From positions 1 to 41,647 of the forward strand of contig JADHVC010000007.1 in NCBI GenBank assembly GCA_016784175.1: a DNA stretch of 41,647 nt. Direction: 5' to 3'. This document shows positions 17,031-23,928 of the stretch, piece after piece. Below the pieces are notes generated by a model. That model ran no database searches, had not been told where the DNA came from, and was given only the letters and a program-made list of their open reading frames with translations. The translations under genes and the position numbers were made by a program. Position 1 is the first letter of the stretch. Each line of letters begins with the position of its first letter. The stretch comes from Patescibacteria group bacterium (GTDB lineage Bacteria; Patescibacteriota; Patescibacteriia; Patescibacteriales; BS150m-G62).

Positions 17031-18275
17031 ATGAATATCTTTTATATTATCTTATTGTTTATTTTTGCCATACCGACAAGCAGTATTGTTTTGCCCCAAG
17101 ATTTTAAAGAAGTAATGGACAATACTGTTATTCATGATACAGGCACCACTACAAGCGAAGATGTGGCCGTTATTAAGTCAGATTCCGATATAAAAGGATC
17201 TCACTTTAATTTGGTAGAAAATCTTAATGCAGCCGAAATTTTAAATAGTCCAGAATACGACGATGTGACAAGTTATTTCTTTGCCTATTACACTGAAGGG
17301 AAAAGCGACACTTTAATGAAAGCCGCATTACTTGAATCTGAATTGAATGTTGTGCCGGAACCAGAGCCTTTAAAGTTTTTATTTTTTGGCGATATAATGC
17401 TCGATCGCTATGTTAAAACGATTATTGAAAGAAATCGCGTTGACTATATTTTTAGTGACTTGAAGGCGGTAAATTTTTTTGATAATCGTGATTTGATTAG
17501 CGCAAATTTAGAAGGGGCGGTAACAAATGGAGGTGAGCATTACAAGCCAATACATTCTAATGACTTTGCTTTTTCACCGGAAGTAATTGATAGCATTAAG
17601 GACTATGGTTTTAATTTTTTTAGCATTTCGAATAATCATTTAAGTGATCAGGGTGATATTGGAATAAAAGAGACAGAGACCAATTTGAGTGCTTTGGGAA
17701 TTAATTACTCTGGATGTAGGGACGGGCTAGTTGATGAATGTAGTGTAAGGATAGTTGAAATTAATGGCAAGAAAATCGGTATGTTGGGGTTGAGTATGGT
17801 TTATTCAAAATTAGACTTAGATAAGCTAAGCGATACGGTGAATAATTTAGCGAAAGAAACAGATTTAATATTTGCAAATGTTCATTGGGGTATTGAGTAT
17901 GTGCATCAGTTTAATCAACAACAACAAATATTTGCACATAAATTGATTGACTTGGGCGTAGATATTATAGTCGGACATCATCCGCATGTTGTGCAAGGTA
18001 TGGAAATGTACAAAAATAAGCCAATATTTTATTCTTTGGGAAATTTTGTTTTTGACCAATATTTTTCGCAGGCCACTCAAACCGGTTTGGCGTTAGGTAT
18101 GGAATTGAAAGATGATAATTTAAGTATTCTATTTCACCCTTTTAAGTCAAACATTACCAAGCCTATCCTTTTAACTGACGACGATAAAAGTAATTTTCTT
18201 GCTCAATATATTCAGTGGTCTACATTAAACCCCGAGCAAATTGATCAAGTTAAAGATGGGGGAATTAAATTGTAA
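17031..18275 (+). CDS. CapA-type metallophosphatase family protein, exported
   Basis: 414 residues. An N-terminal hydrophobic segment (residues ~2-17) acts as a signal peptide or anchor. After a ~95-residue spacer the CapA (PGA_cap) fold begins at LKFLFFGDIMLDRYV, with NLEGAVTNGG, FFSISNNHLSDQG, NVHWGIEYVHQ and IIVGHHPHVVQGMEMY, and ends with YSLGNFVFDQY. These are the conserved metal-site motifs of the calcineurin-like CapA family. In Bacillus, CapA takes part in poly-gamma-glutamate export; in other bacteria the substrate is often unknown. There are no capB or capC genes nearby, so a poly-glutamate capsule should not be assumed. It has no SD. Confidence 0.88.
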   Translation: MNIFYIILLFIFAIPTSSIVLPQDFKEVMDNTVIHDTGTTTSEDVAVIKSDSDIKGSHFNLVENLNAAEILNSPEYDDVTSYFFAYYTEGKSDTLMKAALLESELNVVPEPEPLKFLFFGDIMLDRYVKTIIERNRVDYIFSDLKAVNFFDNRDLISANLEGAVTNGGEHYKPIHSNDFAFSPEVIDSIKDYGFNFFSISNNHLSDQGDIGIKETETNLSALGINYSGCRDGLVDECSVRIVEINGKKIGMLGLSMVYSKLDLDKLSDTVNNLAKETDLIFANVHWGIEYVHQFNQQQQIFAHKLIDLGVDIIVGHHPHVVQGMEMYKNKPIFYSLGNFVFDQYFSQATQTGLALGMELKDDNLSILFHPFKSNITKPILLTDDDKSNFLAQYIQWSTLNPEQIDQVKDGGIKL

Positions 18276-18447
18276 AAATAATAAACTATAAACAATTAAA
18301 ATATCGGCTTTTTTTATTATTGCATACTTTATTACAAATATATTTAAGTTGTGTAAGAATAACACTAACTAGGGGGATAATATTAAATTTTTTTTTGCTA
18401 ATATTACATAAAATTTGAAAGAAATTGAAAGTAATTGGTTAAAACTC

Positions 18448-18475
18448 TTGACAAACTCATTTTGTATGATAAGAT
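18448..18475 (+). promoter_or_regulatory. Promoter of the Nudix-type regulator
   Basis: TTGACA (18448-18453), a 16-bp spacer and TAAGAT (18470-18475), with an extended TG at 18467-18468. The predicted start of transcription, near 18482, lies inside the adjacent inverted repeat at 18479-18499. Confidence 0.65.
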
Positions 18476-18478
18476 AGT

Positions 18479-18499
18479 GTTAGATTAACAATAACTAAC
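18479..18499. promoter_or_regulatory. Candidate NrtR-type operator
   Basis: GTTAG (18479-18483) and CTAAC (18495-18499) form the ends of a 21-bp inverted repeat; inside it GTTAGATTAAC is itself a GT-N7-AC palindrome, the core described for NrtR sites. On the minus strand it reads GTTAGTTATTGTTAATC, similar to GTTAGTTATTTTAATTA at 25396 and GTTAGTTGTTTAC at 19414. Its overlap with the transcription start fits autorepression. Confidence 0.5.
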
Positions 18500-18563
18500 G
18501 AATTATAAAATTATAAATTTAGAATCCGTGTTATTGTACAATCAAGAGAATTAAATAAATATA

Positions 18564-19241
18564 ATGAAAAATACAACAAAACAATTTAAACATACAATAG
18601 TAGCAATAGATGTCGCTATAGTTACAATAGAAGGTAACGAACTTCAAGTCGCGTTAATACAGCTTAAAAATGAGCCATTTAAAAACTATTGGGCATTGCC
18701 GGGTGGAATGGTTGGGTCAGAAGAGTCCATCAAAGATGCAGTTTCAAGACATATAAAAATGAAGGCCGGCATAAGCAAGATCCACTTAGAACAACTTTAT
18801 ACTTTTGGTGAGGTGGATCGTGACCCTAGAGGGCGTATTGTCTCGGTTGGGTATTTGGCTCTTTCGCCAGTGGAGAAGTTGAAATTAAAAGCTAGCGAGG
18901 AATATTCAAACATTAAATTGTTTAAAGTTAATGCAATACCATCAAAAATAGCCTACGACCATAAAGAGATAATTAAAGTAGCTATTACAAGATTAAGGTC
19001 AAAGGTGGTTTATACGAACATAGTACGATATTTGATGCCAGATGAATTCACATTAACCGATTTGCAAAGAATTTATGAGGTAATATTGGGGAGGGAGTTT
19101 GATAAGCGGAATTTTAGGAAAAAGATGATGGTAATAAAAATGATCACAGATACTAAAAGAAAAACCAGTGGAGGAGCGCATCGACCAGCAAGCCTGTATA
19201 GGTTTTCTGGAAAAGGAGATTATAAAATAGATTTTATATGA
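18564..19241 (+). CDS. nrtR: NrtR-like Nudix-family transcriptional regulator of NAD genes
   Basis: 225 residues: a Nudix domain (about 10-135) followed by a winged helix-turn-helix-like C-terminal domain (about 150-215: FTLTDLQRIYEVILGREFDKRNFRKKMM). This two-domain layout is that of NrtR, which senses ADP-ribose or related NAD metabolites and represses NAD biosynthesis and salvage genes. The Nudix box is degenerate. Where enzymes have REx2EE, this protein has GGMVGSEESIKDAVSRHIKMKAGI, so the metal-binding glutamates are mostly lost and hydrolysis is unlikely; loss of catalysis is common among regulators of this type. It lies just upstream of pncA, nadE-nadD and pncB, and an inverted repeat overlaps its own transcription start. 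Like the core genes, it has no SD. Alternative: a Nudix hydrolase of unknown substrate with a helical tail. Confidence 0.82.
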   Translation: MKNTTKQFKHTIVAIDVAIVTIEGNELQVALIQLKNEPFKNYWALPGGMVGSEESIKDAVSRHIKMKAGISKIHLEQLYTFGEVDRDPRGRIVSVGYLALSPVEKLKLKASEEYSNIKLFKVNAIPSKIAYDHKEIIKVAITRLRSKVVYTNIVRYLMPDEFTLTDLQRIYEVILGREFDKRNFRKKMMVIKMITDTKRKTSGGAHRPASLYRFSGKGDYKIDFI

Positions 19242-19404
19242 AGTTTGAAAATTAGAACTACTTTAGCGCATATTCTATTATAAGATGATACAAAATATGC
19301 GCCAGAGTAATATATAAAAAATTTTATATTTAGTTATTGTAAAAAATACACTATAATTGAAATATTTAAACTAAATTTAATGGTAAGCAATTAATTATTC
19401 TTGG

Positions 19405-19489
19405 TAGTTAGTAGTTAGTTGTTTACTGCTAAATGAGTAGCATGTTCTTTGAATTATACAAAAACAGCAAATTCGTAAAGGAGTTTACC
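19405..19489 (+). promoter_or_regulatory. pncA control region: GTTAGTT motif, ATGTTCTTT box, SD
   Basis: GTTAGTTGTTTAC (19414-19426) resembles the candidate operator before the Nudix regulator; a second GTTAGTA lies just upstream. ATGTTCTTTGAA (19442-19453) is the box shared with 6056, 20272 and 28352. The SD AAAGGAG is centred about 8 nt before the ATG at 19490 and decides that start over an upstream in-frame ATG at 19433. Confidence 0.5.
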
Positions 19490-20155
19490 ATGAATATCCG
19501 AGTGAACGGAAAAGAATATTTGATCGAGCAAGTTGCCAGTTTCGATGTAGATCCACAAAATGGGTTTACTCCTCTTTGCCCGGAAGAATTGCCAGTGCCG
19601 GAAGGTGACAAAATCGTACCGGAGCTTAACGCACAAGCAAAGTTCGCTGGCGTACGAGTAGCCAGTCGAGATGCACATTCCACTAATGCAGAATGGGTAG
19701 CGACAACCGAGAGACCACAGTTTACGCCAATCGTTGGAAAGCCAAATCTTGACTTGCATTGGAACTTGCACTGTAAATTTGGAACATTCGGTTTTGAGTT
19801 TATTTCCGGTCTACCTTCGGCACTAGAGTATAACTTTGTTGCAACCAAAGGTATGGAAGTAGATTCTCATCCTTATGGCGGTTGTTACCAAGACTTATGC
19901 AAGAGCATCTCGACTGGAGTGATCGAGTTTCTAAAAGCAAAAGGTGTTCAAGTTGTGATTGTCGGTGGTCTTGCTACTGACTATTGTCTTCTTGAGACGG
20001 TGCTTGAACTGATTGCGGCTGGGTTTGTGGTTGTGGTTAACCTTGGTGCTTGTCGTGGGGTTGCACCAGAATCGACTAAAAAAGCAGTCGAAAAGATGCG
20101 TCAAGTAGGGGTACTATTCATCGAAAGTGCCCAGGAGCTTGCCAGCGCAGTCTAA
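19490..20155 (+). CDS. pncA: Nicotinamidase (isochorismatase fold)
   Basis: Hydrolyses nicotinamide to nicotinate and ammonia, the first step of the Preiss-Handler salvage route. 221 residues from the SD-supported ATG. The catalytic Asp is in FDVDPQNGF (about residue 19), metal ligands are in SRDAHSTN, and the nucleophilic Cys is in GGLATDYCLLET (about 167); the intervening ATKGMEVDSHPYGG carries the lysine region. The cysteine-hydrolase triad Asp-Lys-Cys is thus complete. The gene follows the NrtR-like regulator on the same strand with its own control region and ends in a terminator hairpin. Its product would feed the nicotinate phosphoribosyltransferase at 28426. Codon use is somewhat more GC-rich than the core genes. 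Confidence 0.93.
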   Translation: MNIRVNGKEYLIEQVASFDVDPQNGFTPLCPEELPVPEGDKIVPELNAQAKFAGVRVASRDAHSTNAEWVATTERPQFTPIVGKPNLDLHWNLHCKFGTFGFEFISGLPSALEYNFVATKGMEVDSHPYGGCYQDLCKSISTGVIEFLKAKGVQVVIVGGLATDYCLLETVLELIAAGFVVVVNLGACRGVAPESTKKAVEKMRQVGVLFIESAQELASAV

Positions 20156-20173
20156 ATTGTTCTTTTAAACTAT

Positions 20174-20217
20174 GGCGGAAATATATGTATCAATCATTAA
20201 TATATTTCCGCCCCTTT
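20174..20217 (+). terminator. Terminator-like hairpin after pncA
   Basis: GGCGGAAATATAT (20174-20186) pairs perfectly with ATATATTTCCGCC (20200-20212); CCTTTCT follows, a weak U-tract. A counterpart GGCGGAG/CTCCGCC hairpin follows nadE-nadD at 28088. Confidence 0.7.
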
Positions 20218-20218
20218 C

Positions 20219-20284
20219 TAGAGTATCTGATTACTATCGGATTCTCTAAGAAGGAAGTATTAGCCTTAGATATGTTCTTTACAA
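20219..20284 (+). promoter_or_regulatory. Second hairpin plus ATGTTCTTTACAA box before the J-domain gene
   Basis: TAGAGTATC (20219-20227) and GATTCTCTA (20240-20248) form an inverted repeat. It is matched by TAGAGAATT/AATTTTCTA at 28117-28146 and TTAGAGAATATC/GATATTCTCTAA at 25330. CTAAGAAgGAA follows in both long copies. Then TTAGAT and ATGTTCTTTACAA (20272-20284). The arms change together between copies, so the paired structure is kept. It may be a protein-binding operator or an RNA hairpin. Confidence 0.5.
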
Positions 20285-20317
20285 CAAAGGGTTCAATCCC
20301 GGAATAGGAGACAAAAA

Positions 20318-21418
20318 ATGAATATCCAGGAGCTTCAAATTGTTCACGATAAAGTTGTTCAAGCTGAATTTCCAGAAGATATTTTTGGTAGCAATAGCTC
20401 ACATTTTAAAGTTAACTTTCGGCATATGGCAAAAATTGTTCATCCAGATTTATATAGTGGTGCGAAAGATAGTGTTAAAGCTATGGCGCACATTACATCC
20501 TCTAAATTGAACGATCTATATGAGCGAGCTAAGAAAGTAGATGTTGATGGTACTTATGGATTGCGTAAATCACAAGTTGAGGAAGAAAAAGAAGAATTTA
20601 ATTTTGTGGTTACAATCAAAAAGCAAATGTATCATTTAAAAGAGGTTTTATTGGAAGATGACTTTTTCACTATTTATGGTGGATACTATCTTAAGGAAGA
20701 TGGTGAGAGACAAGAGATCATTGTTAAAATAGCGAATACTGAAAGTGAAAACGACTTTATTGAAAATGACTTACGTATCTCAAAGATTCTGCAAGAACCT
20801 GACGATGAATATGATTTTGGAAAACATTTGCCTGTTCTACTTGGTCGATTTAAGACTTCTGATAATCAATTAGCTTCGATCTGGCAGAAAATTGATGGGT
20901 ATGATTTGTTTGAAGTTCGTGAGAAATATCCTAAAGGAGTGCCTCAAGAGCATGTAGTTTGGATGTTAAATAGAATCTTGACGGTACTTGGATTCGCGCA
21001 TGAGAAAGGAATTGTTCATGGCAATATCGATCCATCTCGAATATTCATTCGACCTCGTGATCATAATGGTTGGCTTTGCGATTGGAGTTGTGCTGTTAAT
21101 CTACCAAAGAAAACAGGCGAACAATTCAAGGTTTGGAATAAAGATTACAGTGCTCCAGAAGTAAAAGATAAGGCATCACCTCTACCTAGTGCAGATATGT
21201 ATTCGCTTGGAAAGACGATGATGTATTTGCTGGGTGGTGATGTTTTGACTAATGAAATGCCTAGTTGCGTTGACATTCGATTGCAACGGCTTATTCGGTA
21301 TTTTGTTCTAGGTTCCCCTTATGGGCGAGCTTCTGACGCTTGGCAAACTCGCCACCATTTAAGGGAAATAAGGCGTGAAGTTTTTGGACCTGATCGCTTT
21401 CGAGAATTTCGTATGTGA
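20318..21418 (+). CDS. J-domain protein fused to a pseudokinase
   Basis: 366 residues. The N-terminus is J-domain-like: FRHMAKIVHPDLYSG contains the HPD tripeptide (residues 42-44) that stimulates Hsp70 ATPases. Residues ~105-350 form a protein-kinase fold: IIVKIAN keeps the ATP-binding lysine, DNDLRIS-like helix C is present as ENDLRISKIL, CDWS stands for DFG (Asp255), SAPEV is the APE motif, and SADMYSLGKTMMYLL is subdomain IX. The catalytic loop HRDxKxxN is HGNIDPSRIF (His234-Gly-Asn236), so the catalytic Asp is Asn and a pseudokinase is predicted. The gene sits between pncA and the MIDAS/YfaP-like gene, with an SD and the ATGTTCTTTACAA leader. J-domain/kinase fusions suggest recruitment of Hsp70 to a signalling complex; its exact role is unknown. 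Confidence 0.82.
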   Translation: MNIQELQIVHDKVVQAEFPEDIFGSNSSHFKVNFRHMAKIVHPDLYSGAKDSVKAMAHITSSKLNDLYERAKKVDVDGTYGLRKSQVEEEKEEFNFVVTIKKQMYHLKEVLLEDDFFTIYGGYYLKEDGERQEIIVKIANTESENDFIENDLRISKILQEPDDEYDFGKHLPVLLGRFKTSDNQLASIWQKIDGYDLFEVREKYPKGVPQEHVVWMLNRILTVLGFAHEKGIVHGNIDPSRIFIRPRDHNGWLCDWSCAVNLPKKTGEQFKVWNKDYSAPEVKDKASPLPSADMYSLGKTMMYLLGGDVLTNEMPSCVDIRLQRLIRYFVLGSPYGRASDAWQTRHHLREIRREVFGPDRFREFRM

Positions 21419-21486
21419 TCGGCAAAAAGAATCAAACCAACCAACAAACCAACAAATCAAACAACAACTAATGAAGGAGAATGACC
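21419..21486 (+). promoter_or_regulatory. CAA/ACC-rich unstructured leader
   Basis: AATCAAACCAACCAACAAACC and similar repeats almost without G for ~45 nt, ending in an AAGGAG SD. A related CAAAACAACCAACCAATTG stretch precedes pncB (28390-28408). Such leaders stay unpaired and can enhance translation. The SD favours the ATG at 21487 over the one at 21481, which would be only about two bases away. Confidence 0.45.
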
Positions 21487-22956
21487 ATGGGCGGACCCAA
21501 TTCTTATGACATTAATGAAGGAAGACGATCACGAAGGAGTAACCAAGGAGCTTTCAATTTTGAGCAGCAATCTAGATCAAGTATTGAGAGTGGAGCACAA
21601 AGGCGTGAAGTACATCCAGAGCTTAATCCAAAAGGTAAAGTTAGGGTGTGCGAACAAGAAACACCCATTGTGACTGCTATGGATTTTACTCAGTCTCGTG
21701 GGCGCGATGCTGAAATTGTGTATAATCGGATCCCAGAGTTCTTTAATGTCTGTCAGATGAGAGGATATGTAAGGAATTTTGCCGTCAGTTTTTGCGGTTT
21801 TGGCGATGCGACAGCCGGTGACCGTGCACCACTTCAGGTGGGACAATTTGAAACCGATAATAAGCTTGATGTAGAGTTAGCAAAGATGTGGATCGAGCAA
21901 GGGGGTGGAGGTACTGGAGAAGAATCAGCCGAGTTGGTTGCATATTATTATGCTTATCGGACTGAACTTCGAGGACTTCGCCCAGGCAAGAAAGGTTATT
22001 TCTTTTTCATTACCGATGAAGGTTTTTATCCAAAGGTTTCGGCCAGTCAAGTTAAAGATCTTTTGGGAGTGGATATGCCAGCAGATATTGATTTTGAGCA
22101 AGTTTTCAAGGATCTTCAAAAAAAGTTCAATGTTTATCTTATTTTTCCAAGAAAGACATGGGAAGAGCGTAAGGATGACATTGATGCAGAAATCCGTAAG
22201 CGTGTTACAGAGGCTGGTGGACAATATAATAATGTCGACATTCGAGCATCACTTTTATGGAACGACAGAAATGACCTTGACTTGCATGTGGTTACGCCAC
22301 ATAACGAGCGAATTTATTATGGTCATAAACGATCGCGCTGTGGGGGTTGTCTTGATGTTGATAGAAACGTTCGCGGTGAGACGACGAAGCCCGTTGAGAA
22401 TATTAGATGGAAAAATGGAAAAGCACTAAAAGGTAAATATCAAGTGATTGTGCAAAATTATGCGTTTCATGAAGCGTCGCGCACACCAATTGATTTTCGG
22501 GTTGAGCTTGAGGTAAATGGTAGAGTTCAAAGCTTCAAAGGAGTTGCTTCGCCAAATGGTGAGACAGGTTACAGCAGTGATATTTTGGTTGCTGAGTTTG
22601 ATTATGATCCAAACCAAAGAGTCTATAACCCAGATAAATACGCAGCCTACAAGGATGGTGTGGTTATTGGAAAATGGGCGAAAGTTATTCCTCCGCAAAA
22701 TATTCTGAAGATCGATGATCCTCAGTCTATCATCGAGGTTATGATGGGTGTGCTTGCACTGGCAAGCGACGATGTCGATTTGGATGATGTTCGAGTTGAT
22801 ATGGCTGGACTTGGGTTAAGCGCACTTCAGCAAAAGGGAGCATTGAAGGCCTTGGAAGGTTTGGCTGAGTCTCGGGCGGTTGCAAAGGCTGTGACTGCTG
22901 GAAATTTGCCAACAAAAAAAATACAGCGCAAGCCAAGTGGGGTTGTTAAATTGTAA
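21487..22956 (+). CDS. MIDAS (VWA-like) protein with YfaP/DUF2135-like domain
   Basis: 489 residues; the start at 21487 was chosen by SD spacing. After a disordered, Arg/Ser/Gln-rich N-terminus comes a von Willebrand A-like domain (about 60-245): TAMDFTQS carries a DxTxS metal-ion-dependent adhesion site (Asp66), and FFFITDEGFYPK supplies a later strand. Residues ~253-370 resemble the YfaP/DUF2135 fold: LLWNDRNDLDLHVVTPHNE, RCGGCLDVDRN, VENIRWKNG and GKYQVIVQNYAF. In stress-response systems of the Ter type, VWA and such beta-sandwich proteins occur beside kinases and metabolite enzymes. A helical tail (DDVDLDDVRVDMAGLGLSAL) ends the protein. No signal peptide is seen, so a cytosolic scaffold or sensor is likely. 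Confidence 0.8.
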   Translation: MGGPNSYDINEGRRSRRSNQGAFNFEQQSRSSIESGAQRREVHPELNPKGKVRVCEQETPIVTAMDFTQSRGRDAEIVYNRIPEFFNVCQMRGYVRNFAVSFCGFGDATAGDRAPLQVGQFETDNKLDVELAKMWIEQGGGGTGEESAELVAYYYAYRTELRGLRPGKKGYFFFITDEGFYPKVSASQVKDLLGVDMPADIDFEQVFKDLQKKFNVYLIFPRKTWEERKDDIDAEIRKRVTEAGGQYNNVDIRASLLWNDRNDLDLHVVTPHNERIYYGHKRSRCGGCLDVDRNVRGETTKPVENIRWKNGKALKGKYQVIVQNYAFHEASRTPIDFRVELEVNGRVQSFKGVASPNGETGYSSDILVAEFDYDPNQRVYNPDKYAAYKDGVVIGKWAKVIPPQNILKIDDPQSIIEVMMGVLALASDDVDLDDVRVDMAGLGLSALQQKGALKALEGLAESRAVAKAVTAGNLPTKKIQRKPSGVVKL

Positions 22957-22969
22957 GGATTCATTAACG

Positions 22970-23002
22970 GGGGCTTGGCTTTTAGCAAAAAGTCGAGTCC
23001 CC
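22970..23002 (+). other. Stem-loop between the MIDAS gene and the PK-like gene
   Basis: GGGGCTTGGCTTTT pairs with AAAAGTCGAGTCCCC (one bulge and G-U pairs) around a four-base loop. An A-rich run, not T, follows, so it may slow rather than end transcription and could set the ratio between the two genes. Confidence 0.6.
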
Positions 23003-23032
23003 AAACAAAAAAAACAAAAAAAGTAGAATAAA

Positions 23033-23926
23033 ATGCTGATTGTAACCTTACCCGCAGCTCATCAAGAAGAATTGATGCTTGATATCATTAGTCATCCTTT
23101 GGTTGACGCAGTGAGGTATAATATTGGCACTTGTTCTGCTTTTTCACCAAAGTTAACATTAAAAAAAATTCTTTGGTTAACACAAAGATACAATAAAAAG
23201 CTTTGGATTGATTTGAAAGGTAGGCAATTGCGGATCGCTAAATGGGCCGTTCCACAATACGGAAGAATATTTTTAAATCATAAAATTAAATTAACTTGTC
23301 CGGCTAAAATATTTTTTCGGGGGGGTGATTGGTCTTTTGTTAAAGTAGTTCGGAGAAACGAGATCTTTGTTGATCCACTACCAAGACACGCTTTAGGTGA
23401 AGGCCAAGCAATTAATATTGCTGGAGACGATCTGGAAATTGAAGGGAATTTAACCGAGGATGATAGAGAATATTTGCAAGAAGCTCGCGCGCTTGGAATA
23501 AACAATTTTATGCTAAGTTTCGTGGAGCGCGAAGAAGATTTATTGGATGTTTGGACAATTCACCCAGAAGCTCAGTTGGTGGCCAAAATTGAATCTCAAA
23601 AGGGGATGATATTCGTCGAAAACGATTATCGTAAATATACCGGACGAGTCAATTTAATGGCAGCTCGCGACGACCTATATATTAATATTGGTCCAAAAGA
23701 AATCCTCGGTGCTTTAAAGAAAATTGTTGAGAGTGATGCAGATGCTATTGTTGCCTCGAGAATTCTTTGTTCACTAGAGCAGGATTGGGTTGTGTCTTTG
23801 GCAGATCTAGCCGATGTTATGTTAATGAAGCAGTTTGGATATCGGCAATTTATGTTTTCTGATGGTCTTAGTCAAAGGAAGTTCAAAGAGTCTATTGCTG
23901 TGTGGGGTGAGATCGAAAGGAGATAA
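23033..23926 (+). CDS. Reduced pyruvate-kinase-like TIM barrel protein
   Basis: 297 residues, far shorter than pyruvate kinase (about 470). Only the catalytic barrel, with a shrunken B domain, is present; the allosteric C-terminal domain is missing. Landmarks in PK order: RYNIGT (where PK has RxNFSHG), IDLKGRQLRI (PK: DTKGPEIR), EGQAINIAGDDLEIEGNLTE followed by DREYLQEARALGINNFMLSF (PK: the PaLTEkD...SFVR region), AKIESQKGM (PK: KIEN.EG) and MAARDDLYI (PK: MVARGDLG). The KIE lysine and metal-ligand acidic residues are kept, but the substrate-side RxNFSHG is lost, so it may enolise or phosphorylate another small molecule. It has no strong SD. The adenylosuccinate-synthetase-like gene starts 2 bp after its stop, so the two are translationally coupled. 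Confidence 0.8.
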   Translation: MLIVTLPAAHQEELMLDIISHPLVDAVRYNIGTCSAFSPKLTLKKILWLTQRYNKKLWIDLKGRQLRIAKWAVPQYGRIFLNHKIKLTCPAKIFFRGGDWSFVKVVRRNEIFVDPLPRHALGEGQAINIAGDDLEIEGNLTEDDREYLQEARALGINNFMLSFVEREEDLLDVWTIHPEAQLVAKIESQKGMIFVENDYRKYTGRVNLMAARDDLYINIGPKEILGALKKIVESDADAIVASRILCSLEQDWVVSLADLADVMLMKQFGYRQFMFSDGLSQRKFKESIAVWGEIERR

Positions 23927-23928
23927 CA

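Noticed and set aside
17031-18275. CapA as evidence for a poly-gamma-glutamate capsule
   Set aside because: No capB or capC genes accompany it, and the family includes many proteins unrelated to capsule synthesis.
19433-19489. Upstream ATG as the start of pncA
   Set aside because: The strong SD at the expected distance supports 19490, and the 19 extra residues (MSSMFFELYKNSKF...) would overlap the ATGTTCTTT box.
20286-20305. GGGTTCAATCCCGG resembling a tRNA T-arm
   Set aside because: The loop is one base short and no acceptor, D or anticodon arms can be drawn around it; it lies in the leader of the J-domain gene.
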